DNA from: Abiotrophia defectiva ATCC 49176
GTDB lineage: Bacteria > Bacillota > Bacilli > Lactobacillales > Aerococcaceae
Direction: 5' to 3'
Assembly (NCBI RefSeq): GCF_000160075.2
Contig: NZ_KI535340.1
Span: 1 to 64,000 of the forward strand
Length of the DNA stretch: 64,000 nucleotides
Shown: positions 7,935 to 16,312 of the stretch, piece by piece
Numbering within the stretch: position 1 is the first letter of the stretch
Layout: the number at the start of each line of letters is the position of its first letter
Program-made: the position numbers and the translations under genes
The notes under the pieces: generated by a model
The model's input: the letters and a program-made list of their open reading frames with translations, nothing else
The model's database searches: none
What the model was told of the DNA's origin: nothing

Positions 7935-9654
7935 CTGACTTCTCCCCTTTCGACACTCGAAAGAAGATGAGCAGCAAGACCAAAAGATAAAAAGCCTGGC
8001 TAGCCACTGTCCACCAAGTTGGATAAAAACCTAGCCATTCAATGGCCTGTAGGTTACCCCATACAATTGGCTTGGCTGGCAGGTACTGCGTCACAATCAA
8101 GGTATGGATGCTGACTCCCAATATCTTGAAAGCTAAGACGTAAATCCCAACAGTGAGTATCTTAAAGAGCCATGGGAGTGATAAGCGATTGGCTAAGTAT
8201 TTGAGAATCAAGCAGACCAAGCTTAAAATCAATGTAGCGAGACTGATGCCAAGTAGCATTTCCCAAAAGGAAATTTTAGGCAGTATCCCCACTAAGAATA
8301 GAATTGTCTCTGCCCCCTCGCGGAAGACGGCTAGAAAGCTGACCCCAAATAGGGTCCAAAGTCTTCCACTCTTTTGATAAGCTACCAATTGGCGATCAAT
8401 ATAGGCTTGCCAAGAGGCTAGGCTTGAGCTCCGATGTAACCAAATCCCTACTAGGGTTAAGGTCACCACCGCAAAGAAGCCAGTGACTGCTTCAATTAAT
8501 TCCCGTGCCACACCTGAGACAATAGTCGGCAATAGTGCTGTTAATGCCAGAGCCAAGCCAATACTTGCTAAGAGTCCAACACCTGTCCCTGCATAAACAT
8601 AAGCGAGGGGGCGTTTGGCCTTGAGGGATTTTAGGCTAGCAACCAAGGCCAAGACGATTAACATAGCCTCTAAGCCTTCGCGCAAGACAATGAGTGAAAC
8701 ATCCCAGTAGGAATACTGGCTACTCTTATTAATCTGCTTAAGTTCGTCAATTAAGGCATCTAGCTTGGCTTGGTAAATCGGATCTTGCCCCTTAACCATA
8801 ATGACGGGCGTTTCTTGCTCAACTCGGGTGTAGAGTTTATAATTACGGGTCGAAACCTCGCCCTCTATGCTGGGCCAGAGTTCAATGAAGGATTGCATGA
8901 GCTGCTTGGCTTGGTTGGTCTGTCCTTTAGTAAAGGCATCTTTGGCTCTATCTAAAAGTTGCAAACCATCTTTCAAGCTAGCTCCATTTGTGGTTGAAAC
9001 TGCACTAGCCTCTGTACCTGTCAGAAAATCTTGAATGGCTTGTTTCAAGCTATCGCTATTGACCTCAATAACTTGGTAATCGACCGGCTCCAACTCAATC
9101 GCAGCCCGTAATAGGGCCAAGGCCGTTTCAATTCGATTGTAATGGGCGCTAGATGTTGACCGAACAATACTTTCATTAGCAGTCCAACCACTATTGACCT
9201 GCTTATAAGCCAGTTTAACTGCTTCAATATCTTGCTTGGCAATGGCAGTCTCTAATTGATTGAACAGAGGCGTCATTCTTTTCTCAAGCTTAGTCTTAGC
9301 AGCAGACTCATCCACTGGATTCTGTTCCTTGTCGAAAGCCAATAGCGCACGCGAAATGGTCACAAGATTTTCATGAGTCAAGTCTGCTTTAGCTGCCTCA
9401 ATGGCTGACTTAGTTGCTTGACCCGCCGGGCTAGTCGCCTGGCTTTCCTTGGCAAAAGAGCTGTCTAAAGCCTCTAGTTTTTGCTGAGCCAGACTGGAGT
9501 CGCCTTGCTCTAGTGCCTGAGTTGCTTCCGTCACCTGAATAAAATAGGACTGCAAGTCCGTTTTGGCACTGACAAAAGGACTAAAAAACAAGATAGCAAA
9601 CAGAGCTAGGCAACTAACAAATCTATTCAAATAGGCTTTGACCAAGATAGCCAC
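7927..9654 (-). CDS. efeU: FTR1-family iron permease EfeU with long N-terminal extracellular domain
   Basis: A 575-residue protein. A signal-like helix (residues 8-28) leads to an extracellular alpha-helical region of about 280 residues. Then follow the seven-helix FTR1 permease with its two iron-binding REGxE motifs, VLREGLEAML (about residue 325) and VFREGAETIL (about 445). It carries ferric iron into the cell, probably after EfeB and EfeO have handled it. Single-domain EfeU is about 280 residues, so half of this protein is extra; such extended FTR1 proteins are known in Gram-positives. The gene overlaps efeB and tatC, pointing to tight coupling. The GTG at 9654 is the chosen start; a TTG three codons later is possible. 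Confidence 0.93.
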   Translation of the reverse strand: MAILVKAYLNRFVSCLALFAILFFSPFVSAKTDLQSYFIQVTEATQALEQGDSSLAQQKLEALDSSFAKESQATSPAGQATKSAIEAAKADLTHENLVTISRALLAFDKEQNPVDESAAKTKLEKRMTPLFNQLETAIAKQDIEAVKLAYKQVNSGWTANESIVRSTSSAHYNRIETALALLRAAIELEPVDYQVIEVNSDSLKQAIQDFLTGTEASAVSTTNGASLKDGLQLLDRAKDAFTKGQTNQAKQLMQSFIELWPSIEGEVSTRNYKLYTRVEQETPVIMVKGQDPIYQAKLDALIDELKQINKSSQYSYWDVSLIVLREGLEAMLIVLALVASLKSLKAKRPLAYVYAGTGVGLLASIGLALALTALLPTIVSGVARELIEAVTGFFAVVTLTLVGIWLHRSSSLASWQAYIDRQLVAYQKSGRLWTLFGVSFLAVFREGAETILFLVGILPKISFWEMLLGISLATLILSLVCLILKYLANRLSLPWLFKILTVGIYVLAFKILGVSIHTLIVTQYLPAKPIVWGNLQAIEWLGFYPTWWTVASQAFYLLVLLLIFFRVSKGEKSGD

Positions 9655-10870
9655 CCTTTTCTACTCCCGGTAGGATAGCAAAGAGGCCACTCCCTACATG
9701 GGTAATGTATTCATTTAATTTGTCCTTGGTCCCTAGATTCTTCTGGACCTTAATGAATTGTTGGGGATCCTTTTGAAAGGAAATAAAGAGCAGGCCAGCA
9801 TCAAATTGCCCTGTACGCGGATCAATACCGTTAGCATAAGAAAAGGCTCTGCGGTATATTTCTTCCCCCACTTCTTTAGCTAGCCGGACATGGCAATCTT
9901 CTGGAATCACAAGGTTGCCCTTGTCATCTTTGAGTTCCAGATCCACCGGATCAAATTCATCAACTGCCCCAAGAGGCGCCCCACTGTCACGATGACGACC
10001 AAAGGTATTCTCTTGTTCCTTTAGACTAGTACGATCCCAGGTCTCAAGGTGCATTTGGACACGTCGCACAATCAGGTAAGTCCCATTTTTCATCCAATTG
10101 TCTTGGTCACACCAAATGACACGGTCAAAATCATCTTGACTGGTCACATTAGCAGTTCCATCCTTAAAGCCAAAAAGATTACGAGGGGTAGAGCCCTGGC
10201 TAGTAATTGCAGCATAGCCCGTCTGGCTCCATCTAAGGGTTAAATGTTCGCGCCCCTTGCGAAGCAAGTTGCGAACCGCATGAAAGGCCACCTGGGCATC
10301 TTCAGCACAAGCCTGGATACAAATATCTCCACCCGTAAAAGCCTCTTGCAATTGATCACGTGCGAACTTAGGTAAGTCCTCAAGCTCAGGCAATTTTTTG
10401 CTTGTTAGTTTGAGCTTGTCTAAGAAACTCGGACTGACCCCAACCGTAATGGTAAGGCGCTCAGTCCCCATGCCGACCGCCTCGCCGGTATCGGTAGGTG
10501 GTAGCATAGTATTCGATTTATAAGCCTCAACTAGCTCACCCTGCATCATGCGAGCAATATAGGTTGTCCAAGACTTGAAAATACTACGAATAATCTCCAA
10601 ATCTTCCGTCGCCAAATCCAAAACAGCAAAATAGACCTGACGCTGAATGGGTGTGGTGATGCCTGACTGACGCTTACCATAAAATGGAATAGCTTGGTTG
10701 GCGTCTTCTTGGGCTAGAGCATCTTTGGGTGAAGTCCCACCAAATAGTAATTTCATGATGCTCGGAGCCATCATAGCCCCTGCCCCCATCATGCCCGCCT
10801 TCTTAATAAAATCGCGACGGGAAATGGGTTTGTCATACCATTTTTCGTCTGATTTAGCGACCACTTTCAT
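9623..10870 (-). CDS. efeB: Dyp-type heme peroxidase EfeB (deferrochelatase), Tat-exported
   Basis: A 415-residue protein. The N-terminal SRRDFIKKAGMMGAGAMM is a twin-arginine signal, so the folded heme enzyme is exported by TatAC. The Dyp signature GFKDGTANV (about residues 240-248) holds the distal aspartate. The arginine of FGRHRDSGAPLG and the C-terminal RRAFSYANG region also match. It oxidises ferrous iron or strips iron from heme for EfeU. The ATG at 10870 overlaps the efeO end by 17 bases. A GTG two codons later would also fit the ribosome site. Confidence 0.95.
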   Translation of the reverse strand: MKVVAKSDEKWYDKPISRRDFIKKAGMMGAGAMMAPSIMKLLFGGTSPKDALAQEDANQAIPFYGKRQSGITTPIQRQVYFAVLDLATEDLEIIRSIFKSWTTYIARMMQGELVEAYKSNTMLPPTDTGEAVGMGTERLTITVGVSPSFLDKLKLTSKKLPELEDLPKFARDQLQEAFTGGDICIQACAEDAQVAFHAVRNLLRKGREHLTLRWSQTGYAAITSQGSTPRNLFGFKDGTANVTSQDDFDRVIWCDQDNWMKNGTYLIVRRVQMHLETWDRTSLKEQENTFGRHRDSGAPLGAVDEFDPVDLELKDDKGNLVIPEDCHVRLAKEVGEEIYRRAFSYANGIDPRTGQFDAGLLFISFQKDPQQFIKVQKNLGTKDKLNEYITHVGSGLFAILPGVEKGGYLGQSLFE

Positions 10871-11726
10871 CAGCCTCCAAGATAACGGCCATTTGCGATA
10901 GGGGTTCCCCTAACTTAGTAACCGCTTCAGCTAGGGCTTTGGTTTCTTTCTCGTTTAATTCTGTGTAGAGTTTGTAATGGTCGGCATCCACTTTGTGGCT
11001 TGCCAAGAGATCATTGACTGCCTTAAATTTTTCGGTTAGGTTTTTGGCCAATTCAGGATCCTTGGCAGAAATTTTGTCCTTAAAGATGTTAAAGATTTTC
11101 TCTGCTCCCGCAATATTCGCTTCAAAATCATAGAGGTCTGTATGGGAATAGATTTCCTCTTCACCAGTAATCTTGCTAGTTGCCACTTCATTCAGTAAGT
11201 CTACAGCGCCTGTCAGCATGTTTTCAGGTGTTACCTCAACTGTCGCGACTTTGGCCTTAAGCTCCTTAATGTCATCTACTAGCTGCTTGGCATAGGACAC
11301 TGCAGGCTCGGTCTTACCCTCTTCCCACAGGATTTGTTCAATTTTGTGGAATCCAGACCAGCCTTCTTCGGTTTGATTGTCTTCCACATAGTCTGCTAGA
11401 CGGTAGTCAATCTTAACATCAGATTCTGCAAAAAGCTCTGCAATAGGTTCTGAACGCTCATAAGATTTACGAATCAGAGGATAAACTTTCTTAGCTTCAT
11501 CCAACTTGCCATCTTGGATTAGCTTAGCAAAGTTTTCCGTATCTTTTAGAAGCTGATCAATCTCTGCGCTTACAAACTTCTTGTAAGCCTCAGTTTCAGC
11601 ACTTAAATCTACTGATTGAGCAGAGCTTGACTCCTCAGCTAATACAGAATAGCTAGTTAATGAAACAGTGGCCACTTGAGCTCCTAATAGAGTGAGGACT
11701 GCTAACTTCTTCCAATTCTTTTTCAT
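10854..11726 (-). CDS. efeO: EfeO/EfeM-type iron-binding protein (imelysin-like M75 domain)
   Basis: A 290-residue exported protein. The signal peptide spans about residues 1-30 and has no lipobox cysteine, so it may be released or held by partners. The helical M75 domain contains GFHKIEQILW with the HxxE iron motif. YKLYTELNEKETKALAEAV near the C-terminus matches the family. There is no N-terminal cupredoxin domain, so it is the short EfeM form. It is the first gene of efeO-efeB-efeU-tatC-tatA. A Fur-like palindrome lies in its promoter region. Confidence 0.93.
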   Translation of the reverse strand: MKKNWKKLAVLTLLGAQVATVSLTSYSVLAEESSSAQSVDLSAETEAYKKFVSAEIDQLLKDTENFAKLIQDGKLDEAKKVYPLIRKSYERSEPIAELFAESDVKIDYRLADYVEDNQTEEGWSGFHKIEQILWEEGKTEPAVSYAKQLVDDIKELKAKVATVEVTPENMLTGAVDLLNEVATSKITGEEEIYSHTDLYDFEANIAGAEKIFNIFKDKISAKDPELAKNLTEKFKAVNDLLASHKVDADHYKLYTELNEKETKALAEAVTKLGEPLSQMAVILEADESGR

Positions 11727-11756
11727 TTACCTTCCCGCTTTTATCGATAGATTTCT

Positions 11757-11795
11757 TGATAAGACTATCATACCCTATTGTAGCAAGAAAGAATA
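11757..11795 (-). promoter_or_regulatory. efe-tat operon promoter region with a Fur-like palindrome
   Basis: The minus strand shows a -10-like TACAAT (11777-11782) with TTAGAA 17 bases upstream, and a second -10-like TATGAT (11767-11772). TGATAGTCTTATCA (11757-11770) is a short palindrome resembling half of a Fur box, but one base shorter than the 7-1-7 consensus. Iron control by Fur is plausible for this operon but not shown. Confidence 0.4.
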
Positions 11796-11869
11796 TCCTT
11801 TCTAAATAAAAGAGAATTAGTTCTACTAAGGAATTACTTGTTATAATGTCGAACGAACGATTTACTAAT

Positions 11870-11898
11870 ACAAAAAAACGACCTGTTATAAGGTCGTT
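11870..11898 (-). terminator. Terminator after the prolyl aminopeptidase gene
   Basis: An 8-bp perfect stem (AACGACCT / AGGTCGTT, 6-base loop) followed by a run of seven T on the minus strand. Confidence 0.92.
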
Positions 11899-11905
11899 TA
11901 ACTCT

Positions 11906-12856
11906 CTATGTCATTTGGTCTTGTTTAATAGCTTCCATAGCTCCTAGTAAAGCCTCAAAGAGTGGCGCATCCTGAGGCGAATGGCCTGCTTCTTCGACAA
12001 TTTGGAACTTAGCATGAGGACAAGCCTGGGCTAAGGCATAGGCCCCACTCGGACGGCAATCGACGTCATAACGGCCATGGAAAATTGACATAGGAATATC
12101 TTTGAGTAAATGGGCACGATTGAGGATGTAGTTGTCCTCTCCCCAGAACATCTTGTTAGCAAAATAATGGGCTTCTAGCAGGCCGAGCGAGCGGTCAACT
12201 GGTGCTAGTTCTGCATCTGGATCAGGGAAATTTGGTCGCAGCGTAATAACGGAACCTTCCCAGGCACTCCAACGTTTCATGGCTTCTTCTGCTAGGTCCT
12301 GATCATCCCCAATCATCCGGCGATAGTAGGCTGCTACTAAATCACCTTGTTCCTCTTGGGGGATAAAATCTCTAAACAAGGCGAAGGCTTCAGGATAGAA
12401 CTCGCTTGCGCCAAACTGAAAGAGCCAATCAGAATCTTCTTGGCGACCCAAGAAAATTCCGCGCAGTATCAAGCTCTTAACCCGCTCTGCATGATGAATG
12501 GCATAGGTCAAAGCCAAGGTCGAGCCATAGCTACCACCAAATACATGCCAGTCCTCTATGTTGAGTGTCTGCCTAATAATCTCTAAATCCGCCACGCTAT
12601 CTAAGACAGTATTTGCTTCTAGCGAGAGGAAGGGCTGACTTTTGCCACACCCACGTTGATCAACTAGAATAATCCGATAAAATTCAGGGTCGAAGAAACG
12701 TCGAGATGCCTCCCCAACCTGGCCACCAGGACCACCGTGTAAGAAGACTACTGGACAACCTTGAGGCTTGCCTGCTTCTTCCACATATAAGGTATGTCCA
12801 CAACCAACAGGAATATGATGGCTGGCAAAAACTGGTGTATTAAGATAACCTAGCAT
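11906..12856 (-). CDS. pip: Prolyl aminopeptidase (proline iminopeptidase)
   Basis: A 316-residue alpha/beta hydrolase that removes N-terminal proline from peptides in the cytosol. The oxyanion motif FLHGGPGG is at about residues 40-47 and DQRGCGKS follows. The nucleophile serine is in the elbow GGSYGSTLAL (about residue 105). The aspartate in GRYDVDCRP and the histidine in EEAGHSP complete the triad. The ATG at 12856 has GGAGGGG upstream; a longer frame would begin inside folA. It overlaps the folA end by seven bases. Confidence 0.93.
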   Translation of the reverse strand: MLGYLNTPVFASHHIPVGCGHTLYVEEAGKPQGCPVVFLHGGPGGQVGEASRRFFDPEFYRIILVDQRGCGKSQPFLSLEANTVLDSVADLEIIRQTLNIEDWHVFGGSYGSTLALTYAIHHAERVKSLILRGIFLGRQEDSDWLFQFGASEFYPEAFALFRDFIPQEEQGDLVAAYYRRMIGDDQDLAEEAMKRWSAWEGSVITLRPNFPDPDAELAPVDRSLGLLEAHYFANKMFWGEDNYILNRAHLLKDIPMSIFHGRYDVDCRPSGAYALAQACPHAKFQIVEEAGHSPQDAPLFEALLGAMEAIKQDQMT

Positions 12857-13359
12857 GATTTCCCCTCCTTGGAGCGACGGACCCACCATTCAAATTGGTG
12901 AGCATATTGATTTTTATCATCAACCAGTCCTTCTTGAATTTCTACACATTGCCACTGGTCTTGATCTAGGTCAGCGACAAAGGTATCTGCCGGAAAAGTT
13001 GCCTTAATCTGCGTCCGAATAACTCGGTCTGCTAAAGGTAATAAGGCAGCAAAAATCTCGGCTCCTCCAATAACCATGACTTCTTGATCTTCAGCCAGGG
13101 CTTTGATTGCTTCTAGGTTATGGACACGGTGTAGGCCTTCAATTTCAGACTTATAGTCTTCTTGTCGAGTCAAGACGTAACTTGTCCGGCCAGGCAAGAG
13201 GCGACAGCCCATGGATTCAAAGGTCTTGCGCCCCATCAGAATAGCATGGCCGAGTGTCACTTGCTTAAAAAATTTGAGGTCATTGGGCAAGTGCCAGGGT
13301 AGTTGATTTTGATAGCCAATACCGCCTGCTTGGTCTTGGGCATATACAAGCGTCAGCAT
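12850..13359 (-). CDS. folA: Dihydrofolate reductase
   Basis: A 169-residue enzyme that reduces dihydrofolate to tetrahydrofolate with NADPH. GGIGYQNQLPWHLPNDLKFFK holds the Met20-like loop and the catalytic aspartate. GRKTFESMG and VMVIGGAEIFAALL are the NADPH-binding motifs. It lies 30 bases after thyA, the enzyme that makes its substrate, and overlaps pip. Confidence 0.97.
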   Translation of the reverse strand: MLTLVYAQDQAGGIGYQNQLPWHLPNDLKFFKQVTLGHAILMGRKTFESMGCRLLPGRTSYVLTRQEDYKSEIEGLHRVHNLEAIKALAEDQEVMVIGGAEIFAALLPLADRVIRTQIKATFPADTFVADLDQDQWQCVEIQEGLVDDKNQYAHQFEWWVRRSKEGKSC

Positions 13360-13389
13360 GGTGATTATCTTCCTTTCTGAGCAGTTTTT

Positions 13390-14331
13390 TTAGACGGCAA
13401 TCGGCGCCTTAATGGTTGGCCAAGGCTCATAGCCTTGTAGTCGAATTTGGTCAGTAGAGACTTGATCAAATTGCTCGAAATCGTCAATTTCCAATTGTGG
13501 CAGAGGCTTAGGCTCTCTGCTCAAGAGTGTCTCCGCCGCCTCCAAATGATTGAGATAGAGATGAGCATCCCCCAAGGTATGCACAAAGTCCCCCACCTCT
13601 AGATCACATTCTTTGGCAATCAAATGGGTTAAGAGCGCATAGGAAGCAATGTTAAAAGGCACACCTAAGAAAACATCAGCACTACGTTGGTAGAGCTGGC
13701 AGGATAACTTGCCGTCATACACATAAAACTGGAAGAGTGTGTGACAAGGTGGCAAAGCCATACTAGGCACATCCTCAGGGTTCCAGGCTGACACAATTAG
13801 GCGTCTAGAATCAGGAGAATGCTTAATCATGTCAATGAGCTGGCTAATTTGGTCCAAAGTCTCGCCATTTCGAAGAGGCCAAGAGCGCCATTGTGCACCG
13901 TAGACATTGCCTAAATTACCGTAGCGTTCAGCAAAGTCATCATCAGTCAAAACTCGTTCATTAAAGGCTGCTAATTCCTGCTGGTAGATTTCATTAAAGT
14001 CTGGATCAGCGACTGCACGCAAGCCAAAATCAGTCATATCAGGGCCATGATAGTCAGGAGACTCCACATAGCGTTTGAAGGCCCACTCGTCCCAAATATG
14101 ATTATTGTGTTCTAGTAAATAGCGAACATTGGTATCACCGCGTAAAAACCAGAGCAATTCGCTCTTAATCAAGCCAAAGGGAACGCGTTTAGTCGTCACC
14201 ATGGGAAAGCCATGGCTCAAATCAAAACGCATCTGATAACCAAAAAGGCTCTTGGTCCCTACCCCGGTACGATCAGTTTTGACATGACCTTCTGCTAGGA
14301 TTTTTCTGACTAATTCTTGATATTGTTGCAT
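13390..14331 (-). CDS. thyA: Thymidylate synthase
   Basis: A 313-residue enzyme that methylates dUMP to dTMP with 5,10-methylene-THF. The active-site motif [13 protein letters not shown] holds the catalytic cysteine. [17 protein letters not shown] binds dUMP, and [13 protein letters not shown] is the typical C-terminus. The length fits the longer Lactobacillales form. thyA and folA are adjacent, as in many bacteria. Confidence 0.98.
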   Translation of the reverse strand: MQQYQELVRKILAEGHVKTDRTGVGTKSLFGYQMRFDLSHGFPMVTTKRVPFGLIKSELLWFLRGDTNVRYLLEHNNHIWDEWAFKRYVESPDYHGPDMTDFGLRAVADPDFNEIYQQELAAFNERVLTDDDFAERYGNLGNVYGAQWRSWPLRNGETLDQISQLIDMIKHSPDSRRLIVSAWNPEDVPSMALPPCHTLFQFYVYDGKLSCQLYQRSADVFLGVPFNIASYALLTHLIAKECDLEVGDFVHTLGDAHLYLNHLEAAETLLSREPKPLPQLEIDDFEQFDQVSTDQIRLQGYEPWPTIKAPIAV

Positions 14332-14368
14332 GTGCTTCTCCTTTGCTTGGCTTTTTTCTTACAGCGTC

Positions 14369-16243
14369 CTATGGCGCCAATTCACTTAAATAGTCATATC
14401 GCTCATAAAGATGATAGAGGTGAGCTTCGGTCGCTTCCAATTCTGCTTGAAGACTCATTAATTGGCCAGCATCTTGACTGTTGGCTTCCATGTCTTCCTG
14501 AATCTGATTAAGGCGATTCTCAGCGTCTTCAATTGCCGCTTCAATACCTGCCCATTCTTTCTTCTCTTCATAGCTTAACTTTTTCTGTTCACGTTTCGGT
14601 TTATTGCTTGGGGCAGGCGCTATCTTTTCCTTTTCAGGGACTGTCTGCTCCTTAGCAAGGTAGTCAGAATAACTGCCCCAATAGGTGGTATAAGCCCCTT
14701 GCCCCTCTAATATCAGGTACTGGTCTACTGTCTTATCTAAGAAATAACGGTCGTGAGATACCACGACGACAAGCCCTTCAAATTGGGCTAAATAATCCTC
14801 TAAGACCGTCAAGGTATCAATATCCAAATCGTTAGTCGGCTCGTCTAAGAATAGGACGTTGGGTTCCTGAATTAAGAGCGATAATAAATATAACCGACGT
14901 TTTTCTCCCCCTGACAGGCTGGAAATGGTAGAACCATGATTAACCCGAGGGAAATTGAATTGTTCTAATATCTGTGCGGCACTTTTGGTGCGGCCATCAG
15001 GACTGACAAAGTTATCAGCGATTTGCGTCAGATAAGATAAAATCCGCATGTCTCCCGGCAAATCTTGATCTAATTGGCGGTAGTAGGCTAAGCGGACCGT
15101 CTGTCCTAGCTTCAATGTCCCAGCCGCTAAGTCATGATAACCTGCTAGGGTATTGAGAAAAGTCGTCTTACCGACCCCATTGGCACCAATCAGCCCAATA
15201 CGTTCGCCTTTGGTGAAGTGCTTAGTATAGTCTTGGATGACAACTTGCTGCCCCACTTCAATCCGTGCCTGCTCCAACTCAATAACCTGGTTACCGATTC
15301 GTTGTTGATCAAATTCAAAACCAGAGGCCTCTAGGCTATCCTGACGCGCAGCAATATCTTCCTTTAATTGGTCGAATCGCTCGATTCGTGCCTGTTGCTT
15401 GGTTGTTCTAGCCTTGGCTCCCTTTCGCATCCAAGCCAATTCGGCTTGATAGAGCTTGTCCTGCTTGTCTTGCATTCTTTCTTCAAGCGCGAGTTCAGTC
15501 GCCTTCTTCTCTAAATAAGCTTGGTAGTTGCCACTATACTCGCGGAAACGACCGTGTCTTAACTCGACAATCTTATTAACGGTCCGCTCCAAGAAATAGC
15601 GATCATGGGTGACCAAGAGTAGCGCGCCCTTGTAGGAAGCAAGGTATTTTTCCAGCCATTGCACAGAATTGACATCCAAATGGTTAGTCGGCTCATCTAA
15701 GATAAGCAAATCTGGCTCGGCAATGAGGACCTGGGCAATGCCAATTCTTTTCTGTTCCCCACCTGAGCAGTCTCCTACTCGTTGATTGAGATTAACAAGA
15801 CCTAATTGTGTCAGGACGGTCTTGGCTTTAACTTCAATCTGCCAAGCATCTGCCTGATTCATGGCTTCAGTGATAGACTGAAAGGCTTCCTGAAGCTTGC
15901 CATTATCAGGATCTGATAACAAGGCAAGATTGGCCGCCTCATAGTCATGCAAGAGCTTCAATTCTGGCGTATCTCCTGCAAAGACCGTATCTAAAATAGT
16001 CTGGTTAGGATCTAACTCAGGATTCTGCGCCAAATAGGCTATGCGATAATCCTTTGGCTTGTCAATAGTCCCTTGATCATAGTCGGTCTGATCTGCCAGC
16101 ACCTTCAAAAAGGAACTCTTTCCGGTCCCGTTGGGTCCAATCAAACCAATACGATCCCCTGTCCGAATGGCAAAGTCAATGCCCGCTAGCAAGGTTTTGG
16201 TTCCATAGGTTTTCTCTAATCCTGTGACTGCTAAGGTCTTCAT
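14369..16243 (-). CDS. ABC-F family ATPase, Uup-like
   Basis: A 624-residue soluble protein with two ABC ATPase domains and no membrane helices. Walker A motifs are GPNGTGKSS (about residue 36) and GANGVGKTT (about 355). The signatures are CSGGEQKRIGIAQ and LSGGEKRRLYLLS, with LILDEPTNHLD and LFLDEPTNDLD as Walker B. A charged linker lies between the domains and a coiled-coil tail (about residues 560-620) is typical of Uup. ABC-F proteins act on ribosomes or replication intermediates. It is the first gene before thyA, 37 bases apart. Confidence 0.92.
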   Translation of the reverse strand: MKTLAVTGLEKTYGTKTLLAGIDFAIRTGDRIGLIGPNGTGKSSFLKVLADQTDYDQGTIDKPKDYRIAYLAQNPELDPNQTILDTVFAGDTPELKLLHDYEAANLALLSDPDNGKLQEAFQSITEAMNQADAWQIEVKAKTVLTQLGLVNLNQRVGDCSGGEQKRIGIAQVLIAEPDLLILDEPTNHLDVNSVQWLEKYLASYKGALLLVTHDRYFLERTVNKIVELRHGRFREYSGNYQAYLEKKATELALEERMQDKQDKLYQAELAWMRKGAKARTTKQQARIERFDQLKEDIAARQDSLEASGFEFDQQRIGNQVIELEQARIEVGQQVVIQDYTKHFTKGERIGLIGANGVGKTTFLNTLAGYHDLAAGTLKLGQTVRLAYYRQLDQDLPGDMRILSYLTQIADNFVSPDGRTKSAAQILEQFNFPRVNHGSTISSLSGGEKRRLYLLSLLIQEPNVLFLDEPTNDLDIDTLTVLEDYLAQFEGLVVVVSHDRYFLDKTVDQYLILEGQGAYTTYWGSYSDYLAKEQTVPEKEKIAPAPSNKPKREQKKLSYEEKKEWAGIEAAIEDAENRLNQIQEDMEANSQDAGQLMSLQAELEATEAHLYHLYERYDYLSELAP

Positions 16244-16272
16244 GTCATCATTCCCTCATTGTAACTCTATTT

Positions 16273-16281
16273 ATTATAGCA
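16273..16281 (-). promoter_or_regulatory. Promoter before the ABC-F gene (extended -10)
   Basis: Minus strand TGCTATAAT, an extended -10 box, about 30 bases before the start codon. The -35 region (TTAGAC at an 18-base spacing) is only moderate. It probably drives the ABC-F, thyA, folA, pip unit. Confidence 0.6.
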
Positions 16282-16312
16282 AATTTGGCTAACTAAGTCT
16301 AAGCTCTATTGG

